Assembly: GCF_001267175.1 (NCBI RefSeq)
Contig: NZ_CP012358.1
Location: 412,501-476,500 of the forward strand
Source: Thiopseudomonas alkaliphila
GTDB taxonomy: Bacteria; Pseudomonadota; Gammaproteobacteria; Pseudomonadales; Pseudomonadaceae
Length of the DNA: 64,000 bases
Direction: 5' to 3'
Below, one piece after another: positions 40,844 to 49,771 of this stretch (within the stretch, counting starts at the first letter, position 1; every line of letters begins with the position of its first letter). A program made the position numbers and the translations under genes. Under the pieces are notes generated by a model. That model did no database searches. It worked only from the letters and a program-made list of their open reading frames with translations, and was not told the DNA's origin.

Positions 40844-40973
40844 AGTTTTTCCCCAAACGGTAGTACTAAAAATGACTACATAATGCCATGTTAGGGGCTA
40901 AAAGCCTATGAAAACCAAGGGCCTTGTTAATCAATTTGCCAAACAAATAGGCTTAACTGGAGCGATTATTTGC

Positions 40974-41981
40974 TTATTGGGTTGCCTGCTGAAGCTGATC
41001 AAAAATGCCACCATCATTAAAAAATTTAGGTTGTGCTTGCGCCCAGCCGCCAAAAAACTGATCAATGGTCACTAAGTTCAGCTGAGCAAAGTGTCCACTA
41101 AACTCTTCAGCTATTTTAGGGTTGCGTGGTCGATAAAAGTGCTTAGCAGCAATCCGTTGGCCTTCATCGCTATACAGATATTCAAGATAGGCAGTGGCTA
41201 ATTCGCGAGTGCCTTTGCGTTCAACATTACGCTCAACAATGGCCACTGGTGGTTCAGCTAGAATTGAAATGGAGGGGGTGACAATCTCGAACTCCTGCTC
41301 GGGATGTTGCTGCAAACTAAGGTAAGCCTCATTTTCCCAAGCAAGTAACACATCACCTAAGCCATAACTGGCAAAGGTATTGGTTGCGCCTCTGGCTCCA
41401 CTGTCAAGTACAGGCACGTTACGGTAGAGTTGTTGCACAAACTCATGTGCCTGCTGCTCATCGCCGAGTGTTTTTTGCGCATAAGCCCAAGCTGCAAGAA
41501 AATTCCAACGAGCACCACCTGAGGTTTTAGGATTAGGGGTAATGACTTCAATGCCAGACTGTATTAAGTCATCCCAGTCTTTGATCTGCTTTGGGTTACC
41601 TTTACGCACTAAAAAAACAATGGTTGAAGTGTAGGGGGTGCTGCTATGGGGTAAACGAGTTTGCCAGTCTTTAGGCAGCCAATTACCGGTGCGGTGGAGT
41701 TCATCAATATCACCGGCTAAAGCTAAGGTCACCACATCAGCTGGTAAGCCTTCGACCACTGCGCGCGCTTGTTTGCCTGAGCCACCATGGGACTGACGAA
41801 TCTGCACTGCTGGGTGTCCTTGGGCTTGCCAGTATTGATTAAAGGCGCGGTTGTAGTCGTTATACAACTCACGGGTAGGGTCGTAAGAGACGTTTAATAA
41901 GCTTTGTGCATGCAGGCTAAAACTACTAGCGATCAGTACTAAAGCGGTTAATGGGCGAGTAAACCAAGGCTGAGTCGACAT
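40974..41981 (-). CDS. sbp: Sulfate/thiosulfate-binding periplasmic protein
   Basis: A 335-residue ABC substrate-binding protein. The signal peptide (about 1-25) ends at SLHAQ. The mature protein begins LLNVSYDPTRELYNDYN, then QSHGGSGKQARAVVEG, which holds the sulfate-binding residues, and PNPKTSGGARWNFLAAW near 155-171. These are Sbp/CysP signatures. No cysTWA genes are nearby, so its permease must lie elsewhere. aggag lies 8 nt before ATG 41981. Confidence 0.9.
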   Translation of the reverse strand: MSTQPWFTRPLTALVLIASSFSLHAQSLLNVSYDPTRELYNDYNRAFNQYWQAQGHPAVQIRQSHGGSGKQARAVVEGLPADVVTLALAGDIDELHRTGNWLPKDWQTRLPHSSTPYTSTIVFLVRKGNPKQIKDWDDLIQSGIEVITPNPKTSGGARWNFLAAWAYAQKTLGDEQQAHEFVQQLYRNVPVLDSGARGATNTFASYGLGDVLLAWENEAYLSLQQHPEQEFEIVTPSISILAEPPVAIVERNVERKGTRELATAYLEYLYSDEGQRIAAKHFYRPRNPKIAEEFSGHFAQLNLVTIDQFFGGWAQAQPKFFNDGGIFDQLQQATQ

Positions 41982-42106
41982 CTGTAAGCTCCTAAGCTAA
42001 ATGTGTAATGCCTACGATAGATAGGCGAAGTGTTAGCTTAGGTGAGCTTGGATAGAACGAAAAAGACTGTTTTTACCTTTGCTTAGAGAGATTTGATTGG
42101 TAGAAA

Positions 42107-42135
42107 ACTGGGCTCAGTAGTAAGCAGAGCCCAGT
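42107..42135. terminator. Bidirectional terminator between sbp and the NCS2 permease
   Basis: Perfect 9-bp arms actgggctc and gagcccagt enclose 11 nt. On the minus strand it follows the permease stop by about 41 nt and leads into TTTTCT; on the plus strand it leads into ATTTTTAG. Confidence 0.75.
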
Positions 42136-42176
42136 ATTTTTAGCGAAAATAGCGGCAGAGCTGACTTGACTTATGT

Positions 42177-43469
42177 CTAAGGAAAAAAGCCAAGCTTTAA
42201 GACAAATAAGCTGGAAAGTACCCACATAGCAAGATTTAAATCCTTATAGCGGCCACTCATCACCTTAATTAAGGTCCAGCTAATAAAGCCAAATGCGATG
42301 CCATTGGCAATCGAAAATGTCAGCGGCATGGCCAGTGCAGCGACTACCACTGGAGCTGCAACTGTGATGTCCTCCCAGTCAATATGAGCTAGGCCACTGG
42401 TCATCAGTACCGCGACAAAAAACAGTGCAGGAGCCGTTGCATATAAAGGAATAGCAGCGGCCAGCGGTGAGAAAAACAGGCTCAGTAAAAAGCAAACAGC
42501 AACCACACAGGCGGTGAGCCCGGTGCGTCCTCCCACAGCAGTACCCGCAGTTGATTCAACATAACTGGTAGTGGTGCTGGCACCAATCATCGAGCCGGCC
42601 ATGGTGGCAGTGCTGTCGGCTAGCAGTGCACGGCCTAAGCGTGGCAAGTTACCCTGTTCATCAACCAGCTTGGCCCGTTGCGCGACTCCAATTAAAGTAC
42701 CAGAGGTATCAAATAGATCGACAAACAAAAAGGCAAAAATTACGCTGATCAGGCCTACATCTAAGGCGCCAGCAATATCCAGTTGCATAAAGGTGGGTGC
42801 GAGGCTGGGTGGCATACTTATGACGCCATCTAACTGGGTATCACCTAAAGCTAAGGCGACCACCGTGACCGCCAAAATTCCGATCATAACGGCGCCGGTT
42901 ACTTTGCGGTAGGTCAGCGCAACAATTAACGCAAAGCCAAAAGTAGCCAAAAGCGGAGCGGTTTTATTCAGCGCACCAAGTCCCACTAAGGTGTCGGGAT
43001 TAGCCACCACAATTTCGGCTTTAGTTAAGGCAATTAAGGCTAGAAATAAACCAATGCCGGCACTGATCGCCGAGCGCAAAGGCAGTGGAATGCTATTAAT
43101 AATCCATTCGCGAATTTTAAAAATCGACATGCAAAAAAAGATTAAACCCGATAAGAATACGGCACCCAGTCCAACTTGCCAGGTATAGCCCATGGTCAGC
43201 ACCACGGTGTAGGTAAAGAACGCATTTAAGCCCATACCAGGGGCCAAAGCGATAGGGTAATTAGCCAGTAACCCCATAATCGCAGAACCAATCGCCCCTG
43301 CTAAGCAGGTGGCAACAAACACTGCCCCTTTATCCATTCCCGTTTCTGCCAGCATATTGGGATTAATAAAGAGAATGTAGGCCATCGTTAAGAAGGTGGT
43401 CACGCCCGCTAAAATTTCAGTTTTAATGGTCGTGTTATGGGCTGAGAGTTTGAAATACTGTTCCAGCAT
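42177..43469 (-). CDS. NCS2 purine (guanine/hypoxanthine) permease
   Basis: A 430-residue inner-membrane transporter of the AzgA/GhxP branch of the NCS2 family, taking up purines by proton symport. It has about 12-14 hydrophobic segments. The family start EQYFKLSAHNTTIKTEILAG, then FLTMAYILFINPNMLAETGMD, are near 3-45. The motif SYVESTAGTAVGGRTGLTA is near 305-323, carrying the substrate-linked Glu. ATG 43469 follows tctggaaac; a longer form from 43499 is unlike the family. No riboswitch is visible upstream. Confidence 0.9.
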   Translation of the reverse strand: MLEQYFKLSAHNTTIKTEILAGVTTFLTMAYILFINPNMLAETGMDKGAVFVATCLAGAIGSAIMGLLANYPIALAPGMGLNAFFTYTVVLTMGYTWQVGLGAVFLSGLIFFCMSIFKIREWIINSIPLPLRSAISAGIGLFLALIALTKAEIVVANPDTLVGLGALNKTAPLLATFGFALIVALTYRKVTGAVMIGILAVTVVALALGDTQLDGVISMPPSLAPTFMQLDIAGALDVGLISVIFAFLFVDLFDTSGTLIGVAQRAKLVDEQGNLPRLGRALLADSTATMAGSMIGASTTTSYVESTAGTAVGGRTGLTACVVAVCFLLSLFFSPLAAAIPLYATAPALFFVAVLMTSGLAHIDWEDITVAAPVVVAALAMPLTFSIANGIAFGFISWTLIKVMSGRYKDLNLAMWVLSSLFVLKLGFFP

Positions 43470-43655
43470 GTCTGTTTCCAGAAGCAAAAAAGAAAGCATG
43501 ATACCAGAGCCTGGCTAGCTCAACACTCAGCAGAGTAGTGAGTACCAAGATTTGGCTGACACGCTTGCCAGTTTCGATGAGTGCAGAACTTCTCGAACTT
43601 TGTAGCAGATACCCTTTCCATATTGAAGTTATTGCACTAAATGAGGAAGGTCGTT

Positions 43656-44216
43656 ATGTATAACGTTAAATGTTTGTTGCCAACGTTCACGTTAGCTATA
43701 GCCGGAATCGGCATTAATCCACTAGTTCTGGCGGCTGATCGCTCAGAACAGTTAACCATTGAGGTGCATGCCTCGAGTGAGCAAGGACAAGGAGCGGCGT
43801 TAGGGACGATTAAGGTTGAGCCAACGCCCTATGGTTTGCTGTTTACCCCAGAGCTTAAGGGATTGGCAGCGGGGCTTCATGGGTTTCATATCCATGAGAA
43901 CGCAAATTGCGCTCCAAATACAGATGCTCAAGCTAAGGTAGTTCCGGCTGGAGCTGCGGGTGGGCACTTTGATCCAGAAAAAACGGGGCAACATCTTGGG
44001 CCTTATAATAGCGCAGGGCATTTAGGTGACTTGCCAGCTCTTTACGTTAACGCCGAAGGCGTAGCCGATTACCCAGTACTGGCGCCGAAGCTGCGGGAGT
44101 TAGCGCAAATTAAAAAGCGCTCGATTATGATTCATGCCGGAGGCGATAACCATAGCGATCATCCCGCGCCCTTGGGCGGCGGTGGTGCGCGCATGGCCTG
44201 TGGCGTGATTAATTAA
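43656..44216 (+). CDS. sodC: Periplasmic Cu/Zn superoxide dismutase
   Basis: A 186-residue secreted enzyme that removes superoxide. The signal peptide (about 1-26) ends VLAAD. Metal ligands are in GFHIHENANC (two His), GGHFDPEKTGQHLG (two His and Asp), and MIHAGGDNHSDHP (His). A disulfide joins the Cys of ENANC to that of RMACGVI. ATG 43656 has aggaagg 5 nt upstream; an upstream ATG at 43641 precedes that site. A terminator follows. The LysR gene is convergent. Confidence 0.95.
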   Translation: MYNVKCLLPTFTLAIAGIGINPLVLAADRSEQLTIEVHASSEQGQGAALGTIKVEPTPYGLLFTPELKGLAAGLHGFHIHENANCAPNTDAQAKVVPAGAAGGHFDPEKTGQHLGPYNSAGHLGDLPALYVNAEGVADYPVLAPKLRELAQIKKRSIMIHAGGDNHSDHPAPLGGGGARMACGVIN

Positions 44217-44229
44217 CGGTCATTGTTAG

Positions 44230-44262
44230 CGCCGAGTCAGGGCTGCTTTACTCGGCGTTTTT
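44230..44262 (+). terminator. Terminator after sodC
   Basis: Arms cgccgagt and actcggcg enclose 12 nt and lead into TTTTTAT. It lies 14 nt after the sodC stop and overlaps the last codons of the convergent LysR gene, so the tail of that gene doubles as part of the terminator. Confidence 0.85.
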
Positions 44263-45126
44263 ATAGCTATGTAAAATATCAATAAAGGCATTAACTGCAT
44301 TTGAGGCGGTGCGTTGTTGATGCTGAATATAGCCCAGTGGACGAAGTAAGCTAGGAGTCTGTACGTTGAGTTGTATTAGCTCTGTGTCGAGCATAGTTTT
44401 CGGCAGTACACTCCAAGCCAATCCGATAGAGACCATCATTTTAATGGTTTCCATATAGTTAGTACTCATACTGATGCAAGGAACTAAGCCTTGCTGATCA
44501 AATAACTGCTGGGCAATTTTTTGGGTAAAGGTGTGACTGCCAGGAAAAATAGCAGGGTGGCTGGCTAGCTCAGATAAGGTAAGCGGTGCTTGCTCTGCTA
44601 ACGGATGATCCTTAGCGGCGACAAAGACCAGTTCATCATTCCATAACAGATGGGCCGCCAGTGGGGGGAGCGTGTGGGGAGAGAGGGTAATAATCGCTAA
44701 CTCGCAGCGCCCTTGGAGCACTTCCTCATAAGCCACCTCAGAATCTAAGAAACGAATATCTAGCTGTACCTCAGGATAGCGCCGCGTAAACTCTCGCAAA
44801 ATAGGCGGCAAACGATGCAGGCCAATATGGTGGCTGGTGGCTAAGCTCAGCGAGCCGCTGACCTGGTGCTCAAGATTATGTAACGCGCGTTGAGTGTCTT
44901 TAAGTTCATTAATTAAGCGATAGGCTCTAGGCAATAAGGCTTTACCGGCGTCAGTTAATAGAATGTCGCGGTTTATTCGATCAAATAAGCGCACGCCCAA
45001 TTGCTGCTCAAGGGCAGAAATACGTTTACTCACCGCCGGCTGAGTAACGTGTAATTGCTCGGCGGCCAACGAGAAGCTTAGCTGCTCAGCTGCAGCGACA
45101 AAGGTATTGAGGTGAGTAAGATCCAT
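44248..45126 (-). CDS. LysR-family regulator next to leuC
   Basis: A 292-residue transcription factor. The N-terminal winged helix is MDLTHLNTFVAAAEQLSFSL to about 60, with AAEQLHVTQPAVSKRISALE the recognition segment. A periplasmic-binding-like effector domain follows from about 90. It diverges from leuC, as does PA3122 from leuCDB in P. aeruginosa as I recall. By analogy it may activate leucine biosynthesis with an intermediate as signal; the ligand is unproven. A T-N11-A type site lies 33-47 nt upstream of its start. Confidence 0.9.
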   Translation of the reverse strand: MDLTHLNTFVAAAEQLSFSLAAEQLHVTQPAVSKRISALEQQLGVRLFDRINRDILLTDAGKALLPRAYRLINELKDTQRALHNLEHQVSGSLSLATSHHIGLHRLPPILREFTRRYPEVQLDIRFLDSEVAYEEVLQGRCELAIITLSPHTLPPLAAHLLWNDELVFVAAKDHPLAEQAPLTLSELASHPAIFPGSHTFTQKIAQQLFDQQGLVPCISMSTNYMETIKMMVSIGLAWSVLPKTMLDTELIQLNVQTPSLLRPLGYIQHQQRTASNAVNAFIDILHSYKNAE

Positions 45127-45158
45127 AACAGCGCCCGTGAAGTCCTAGTCTGAAATGT

Positions 45159-45173
45159 ATTCCAAAATGGAAT
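45159..45173. promoter_or_regulatory. LysR-type box in the LysR-leuC intergenic region
   Basis: The 15-bp palindrome attccaaaatggaat fits the T-N11-A LysR pattern. It sits 33 bp upstream of the regulator start and about 130 bp upstream of leuC, a usual place for an autorepression and activation site. Confidence 0.6.
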
Positions 45174-45305
45174 GCAATCGATGAAAAAATAAAATTTGAG
45201 TTATTTGAGCAAAGTTTCTAGGATAAAGCTATAAGCACATTCAGTGCGGGGCGATACAGCCTAGAAAATTATACCGCAGCTAAGATAAATGATGAGGGTA
45301 AGCCA

Positions 45306-46730
45306 ATGACCGGCAAGACACTGTATGACAAGTTATGGGATATGCACGAAGTAAAGCGTCGTGATGACGGTTCTTCGTTAATTTACATTGATCGTCATAT
45401 TCTGCATGAAGTGACATCACCCCAGGCATTTGAGGGGTTACGTCTTGCAGGACGTCAGCCATGGCGTATTGATGCCAACATTGCTACTCCTGATCACAAC
45501 GTACCAACCACGAAAAAAGAGCGTGAGGGTGGAATTGCAGCCATTGCTGATGAAACCTCACGTATTCAGGTACAAACATTAGATGCTAACTGCGATGAGT
45601 TTGGCATTGTTGAGTTTAAGATGAATGATATCCGTCAAGGGATTGTTCACGTAATTGGGCCAGAGCAGGGTGCCACCTTGCCAGGAATGACCGTGGTTTG
45701 CGGTGACTCCCATACCTCTACTCATGGTGCTTTTGGTGCCTTAGCTCATGGCATTGGTACTTCAGAAGTTGAGCATGTGTTGGCTACTCAGTGTTTAGTG
45801 GCCAAAAAAATGAAAAATATGCAAGTACGGGTTGAAGGCCAGTTAGGAGCAGGGGTGACTGCCAAAGACGTCGTGTTGGCGATCATTGGTAAAATTGGTA
45901 CCGCAGGGGGTACCGGTTATGCCATTGAGTTTGCCGGTAGTGCGATCCGTGATTTATCGATGGAAGGTCGGATGACCATTTGTAACATGTCGATTGAAGC
46001 CGGTGCACGTGTTGGTTTAGTCGCTGTCGACGAGAAAACTATTGATTATGTGAAAGGTCGTCCGTACTCACCTAAGGGGCAGGATTGGGAGCAAGCGGTT
46101 ACCGTTTGGCAAGGGTTAGTTTCAGATGCAGATGCTCAATTTGACAAAGTCGTTGAACTGCGTGCTGAAGACATTAAACCACAAGTGAGCTGGGGCACCT
46201 CGCCAGAGATGGTCTTGCCAGTGGATGCTAATGTACCTGATCCCGCTCAAGAAGCCGATCCGGTGAAGCGTGACTCGATTCAGCGAGCCTTAAATTATAT
46301 GGGGCTGAGAGCCAATCAAGCGATTACCGACATCAAAGTTGACCGGGTATTTATTGGTTCTTGCACCAACTCACGGATTGAAGACTTGCGGGCTGCAGCT
46401 GAGGCAGCTAAAGGGCGCAAAGTAGCAGCTAACGTGCTTCAGGCCATGGTAGTACCAGGTTCTGGACTAGTTAAGCAGCAAGCCGAAGCCGAAGGTTTAG
46501 ATAAAATTTTTATTGAGGCAGGCTTTGAGTGGCGTGAGCCTGGTTGCTCTATGTGCTTAGCGATGAACCCTGATAAATTAGGCAGTGGTGAGCACTGTGC
46601 CTCGACCTCTAACCGTAACTTTGAAGGACGCCAAGGCAATGGCGGACGCACCCATTTAGTCAGTCCAGCGATGGCTGCAGCGGCCGCAGTTCAAGGTCAT
46701 TTTGTTGACGTGCGTGAATTATTAAATTAA
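45306..46730 (+). CDS. leuC: 3-isopropylmalate dehydratase large subunit
   Basis: A 474-residue aconitase-family subunit that, with LeuD, isomerises 2- to 3-isopropylmalate in leucine synthesis. The [4Fe-4S] Cys residues are in [13 protein letters not shown] near 348 and [13 protein letters not shown] near 408-411. [21 protein letters not shown] near 130-150 (first motif part [10 protein letters not shown]) is typical. agggtaagcc precedes ATG 45306. It is the first gene of leuC-leuD-leuB-asd. Confidence 0.97.
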   Translation: MTGKTLYDKLWDMHEVKRRDDGSSLIYIDRHILHEVTSPQAFEGLRLAGRQPWRIDANIATPDHNVPTTKKEREGGIAAIADETSRIQVQTLDANCDEFGIVEFKMNDIRQGIVHVIGPEQGATLPGMTVVCGDSHTSTHGAFGALAHGIGTSEVEHVLATQCLVAKKMKNMQVRVEGQLGAGVTAKDVVLAIIGKIGTAGGTGYAIEFAGSAIRDLSMEGRMTICNMSIEAGARVGLVAVDEKTIDYVKGRPYSPKGQDWEQAVTVWQGLVSDADAQFDKVVELRAEDIKPQVSWGTSPEMVLPVDANVPDPAQEADPVKRDSIQRALNYMGLRANQAITDIKVDRVFIGSCTNSRIEDLRAAAEAAKGRKVAANVLQAMVVPGSGLVKQQAEAEGLDKIFIEAGFEWREPGCSMCLAMNPDKLGSGEHCASTSNRNFEGRQGNGGRTHLVSPAMAAAAAVQGHFVDVRELLN

Positions 46731-46740
46731 GGAGAGTTCC

Positions 46741-47388
46741 ATGAAAGCTTTTACTCAACATACGGGATTAGTGGCTCCTTTGGATCGCGCCAACGTAGAC
46801 ACTGACCAAATTATTCCTAAGCAATTCTTAAAATCGATTAAGCGTACCGGTTTTGGCCCGAACTTGTTTGACGAGTGGCGCTATTTAGATGAAGGCTATC
46901 CGGGGCAAGACAATAGTCAACGTCCGATAAACCAAGACTTTGTACTGAACCAAGCGCGTTACCAAGGGGCGAGTGTGTTATTGGCGCAAGAAAACTTTGG
47001 CTGCGGTTCTAGTCGTGAACATGCGCCTTGGGCGTTAGATGAATATGGTTTTCGCTGTGTGATTGCACCGAGCTTTGCGGATATTTTTTATAACAACAGT
47101 TTTAAAAATGGCTTGCTGCCGATTGTATTAGAACAAGCAGAAGTGGATGCGTTGTTTGAACAAGTGTTTGCTGAGCCAGGCTATCAGTTAACGGTAGACC
47201 TTGAGGCGCAAACGGTCACCCGTCCTGATGGCGTCAGCTACAGTTTTGAGGTGGATGCATTCCGTAAGCACTGCTTGCTCAATGGTTTGGATGATATTGG
47301 TTTAACCTTACAAGACGAAGCAGCGATTAAAGATTTTGAAGCTAAGCACCAAGCGGCGCAGCCTTGGTTATTTGGCGCAATTAAGTAA
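46741..47388 (+). CDS. leuD: 3-isopropylmalate dehydratase small subunit
   Basis: A 215-residue swivel-domain partner of LeuC. The N-terminal [22 protein letters not shown] and the substrate-binding [14 protein letters not shown] near 84-97 are its signatures. It begins 10 nt after leuC, with ggagag upstream of ATG 46741. A stable hairpin stands between leuD and leuB. Confidence 0.97.
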   Translation: MKAFTQHTGLVAPLDRANVDTDQIIPKQFLKSIKRTGFGPNLFDEWRYLDEGYPGQDNSQRPINQDFVLNQARYQGASVLLAQENFGCGSSREHAPWALDEYGFRCVIAPSFADIFYNNSFKNGLLPIVLEQAEVDALFEQVFAEPGYQLTVDLEAQTVTRPDGVSYSFEVDAFRKHCLLNGLDDIGLTLQDEAAIKDFEAKHQAAQPWLFGAIK

Positions 47389-47400
47389 ATTAATTTGATC

Positions 47401-47423
47401 GAGCTGGCGCTTAGCGTCAGCTC
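47401..47423 (+). other. Intercistronic hairpin between leuD and leuB
   Basis: Arms gagctggcgc and gcgtcagctc (10 bp with one G-U) close on a 3-nt loop tta. It lies 12 nt after the leuD stop and 19 nt before the leuB start. No T run follows, so processing or stabilisation is more likely than termination. Confidence 0.6.
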
Positions 47424-47442
47424 CAGTAAGAAGAGAAAGCAA

Positions 47443-48525
47443 ATGAGCAAAACAGTATTAGTGTTTCCAGGTGATGGGATTGGTCCTGAAATTACCGCTG
47501 AAGCGGTTAAAGTATTAGAACTGGCTAATCAAAAATACAGTTTGGGTTTAACCCTGCAACAGGATGTGATTGGTGGCGCAGCCATTGATCAGCACGGTGT
47601 CCCTTTAGCTGATGAAACCTTGGCTCGTGCCCGTCAAGCCGATGCTGTGCTGTTAGGTGCTGTGGGCGGGCCTAAGTGGGACACCTTAGATCGTGCGATT
47701 CGTCCTGAGCGTGGCTTGTTGAAAATTCGCTCTGAATTAAAACTGTTCGCAAACTTGCGCCCAGCGCTGCTGTATCCACAGCTAGCCGAAGCCTCTACCT
47801 TAAAGCCAGAAGTAGTATCAGGCTTAGATATTTTAATCGTGCGTGAACTAACCGGTGGGATCTATTTCGGTAGCCCGCGCGACACAGTAACTTTAGAGAA
47901 TGGCGAACGCAAAGCCTTTGATACGCTACCCTATAGCGAAAGTGAAATTCGTCGTATTGCTAAAGTAGGCTTTGAGATGGCACAGTTACGCAACAAAAAG
48001 CTGTGCTCAGTAGATAAAGCAAACGTTTTAGAGTCCAGCCGTTTGTGGCGTGAAGTGGTTGAAGAGGTGGCAAAAGACTACCCGGAGGTAGAGTTAAGCC
48101 ACATGTACGTAGATAACGCCGCCATGCAATTGGTGCGTGCGCCAAAACAGTTTGATGTCATAGTTACAGATAACATGTTTGGTGATATTCTCTCGGACGA
48201 AGCTTCAATGCTGACTGGCTCGATTGGTATGTTGCCCTCAGCCTCCTTGGATGCAAATAACAAAGGTATGTATGAACCTTGTCACGGTTCAGCACCGGAC
48301 ATTGCAGGTCAAGGCTTAGCAAACCCGCTGGCAACCATTTTGTCGGTATCGATGATGTTGCGTTATACCTTTAATCAGGTAGCTGCAGCAGATGCTATTG
48401 AGCAGGCGGTCAGTGACGTCTTAGATCAAGGCTTGCGTACTGGAGATATCTGGTCGCAAGGAATGGAAAAAGTAAGTACAAGCGCTATGGGTGATGCAGT
48501 GGTTGCAGCACTCGCAAAGCTATAA
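47443..48525 (+). CDS. leuB: 3-isopropylmalate dehydrogenase
   Basis: A 360-residue NAD-dependent beta-decarboxylating dehydrogenase. The start [20 protein letters not shown] and the metal/substrate region [20 protein letters not shown] (first part [14 protein letters not shown]) near 242-257 are typical. ELTGGIYFG near 137 belongs to the substrate loop. ATG 47443 follows agagaaag; a 16-residue in-frame extension from 47395 would run through the hairpin and is rejected. Confidence 0.97.
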   Translation: MSKTVLVFPGDGIGPEITAEAVKVLELANQKYSLGLTLQQDVIGGAAIDQHGVPLADETLARARQADAVLLGAVGGPKWDTLDRAIRPERGLLKIRSELKLFANLRPALLYPQLAEASTLKPEVVSGLDILIVRELTGGIYFGSPRDTVTLENGERKAFDTLPYSESEIRRIAKVGFEMAQLRNKKLCSVDKANVLESSRLWREVVEEVAKDYPEVELSHMYVDNAAMQLVRAPKQFDVIVTDNMFGDILSDEASMLTGSIGMLPSASLDANNKGMYEPCHGSAPDIAGQGLANPLATILSVSMMLRYTFNQVAAADAIEQAVSDVLDQGLRTGDIWSQGMEKVSTSAMGDAVVAALAKL

Positions 48526-48536
48526 CGTGCTTCTCT

Positions 48537-48569
48537 TTGCCCTAGCTAATCGTTGATTGGCTGGGGCAA
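48537..48569 (+). terminator. Terminator-like hairpin between leuB and asd
   Basis: Arms ttgccctagctaatc and gattggctggggcaa form a 15-bp stem with two G-U pairs and a GTT loop, followed by CTTATTTAT. It is 11 nt after leuB and 25 nt before asd. It could reduce read-through from the leu genes into asd. Confidence 0.55.
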
Positions 48570-48593
48570 CTTATTTATAAGGTGTAGTTACAG

Positions 48594-49706
48594 ATGAAAC
48601 GTGTAGGTCTGATTGGTTGGCGTGGAATGGTTGGGTCGGTCTTAATGCAGCGTATGCAAGAAGAGCGAGACTTCGATTTAATTGAACCGGTATTTTTCAC
48701 TACCTCAAACGTAGGGGGTGAAGCGCCGAGTGTTGGGCGCGATGTGCCAACCTTAAAAGATGCTTACGATCTTGATGAGTTAAAAGGATTAGATATCATT
48801 TTGACCTGTCAAGGTGGCGACTACACCTCTGAAGTTTTCCCCAAGCTGCGCGAAGCGGGTTGGAAGGGTTACTGGATTGATGCGGCGTCTACTTTACGTA
48901 TGGACGATAACGCTGTGATTGTTTTAGATCCAGTTAACCGTCGTGGCATTGATAAAGCGATTGATGCTGGGCAAAAAGAATTTATTGGCGGCAACTGCAC
49001 CGTGAGCTTAATGCTCATGGGGTTAGGTGGTTTATTTGAGGCAGGCTTGGTCGAGTGGATGAGTGCCATGACCTATCAGGCAGCCAGTGGTGCTGGTGCG
49101 CAAAACATGCGCGAGCTGATCAAGCAGATGGGAACGATTCAGCAATCAGTTGCTACTGAGCTAGATGATCCCGCTTCGGCTATTTTAGAAATCGATCGTA
49201 AAGTAGCCCAGATGCAGCGTAGTGAAGCCTTTCCTACTGATCATTTTGGCGTGCCGTTAGCGGGCAGCCTGATTCCATGGATTGACTCTGAGTTACCTAA
49301 TGGCCAAAGCCGTGAAGAGTGGAAAGCTCAGGCTGAAACTAACAAAATTTTAGGCCGTTTTAAAAATCCAATTCCAGTGGATGGCCTCTGCGTACGTGTA
49401 GGAGCGATGCGCTCTCACAGCCAAGCGCTGACGATCAAACTAAACAAAGATGTGCCAATTAGTGATCTAGAAGATCTTATTAGTCAACACAATCCATGGG
49501 TTAAGCTAATTCCTAATCAGCGTGAAGCAACCATGAAAGAGCTGACGCCAGCGGCTATTACAGGCACCATGAATATCCCTGTGGGACGTTTACGTAAGTT
49601 GAATATGGGCTCGCAATTTGTTGGTGCCTTTACTGTTGGTGACCAATTGCTATGGGGCGCGGCAGAGCCATTGCGCCGTATGCTGCGGATTTTACTCGAG
49701 CGCTAA
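48594..49706 (+). CDS. asd: Aspartate-semialdehyde dehydrogenase
   Basis: A 370-residue NADPH enzyme of lysine, threonine, methionine and diaminopimelate synthesis. The Rossmann start [15 protein letters not shown] is near 3-17. The catalytic Cys is in [15 protein letters not shown] near 135, and the substrate His/Arg region is [12 protein letters not shown] near 267-278. Its length is that of the gram-negative E. coli-type Asd. An intrinsic terminator follows. Confidence 0.96.
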   Translation: MKRVGLIGWRGMVGSVLMQRMQEERDFDLIEPVFFTTSNVGGEAPSVGRDVPTLKDAYDLDELKGLDIILTCQGGDYTSEVFPKLREAGWKGYWIDAASTLRMDDNAVIVLDPVNRRGIDKAIDAGQKEFIGGNCTVSLMLMGLGGLFEAGLVEWMSAMTYQAASGAGAQNMRELIKQMGTIQQSVATELDDPASAILEIDRKVAQMQRSEAFPTDHFGVPLAGSLIPWIDSELPNGQSREEWKAQAETNKILGRFKNPIPVDGLCVRVGAMRSHSQALTIKLNKDVPISDLEDLISQHNPWVKLIPNQREATMKELTPAAITGTMNIPVGRLRKLNMGSQFVGAFTVGDQLLWGAAEPLRRMLRILLER

Positions 49707-49720
49707 GTGAGTAAGTAATT

Positions 49721-49749
49721 AAAAAGCCCATCGATTGATGGGCTTTTTT
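49721..49749. terminator. Terminator after asd
   Basis: Arms aaaaagcccatc and gatgggcttttt enclose 4 nt and lead into T residues on the plus strand. The A-rich start gives a T tract on the minus strand too, so it can also serve the convergent CDF gene, whose stop is at 49772. Confidence 0.9.
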
Positions 49750-49771
49750 GTGTGGATCGCATTGTGCACTT

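Noticed and set aside
43470..43655. Purine riboswitch upstream of the NCS2 permease
   Set aside because: I could not find the three-way junction core or its conserved loop sequences.
45174..45305. Leucine attenuator peptide before leuC
   Set aside because: No short frame with clustered Leu codons and no competing terminator hairpin was seen.
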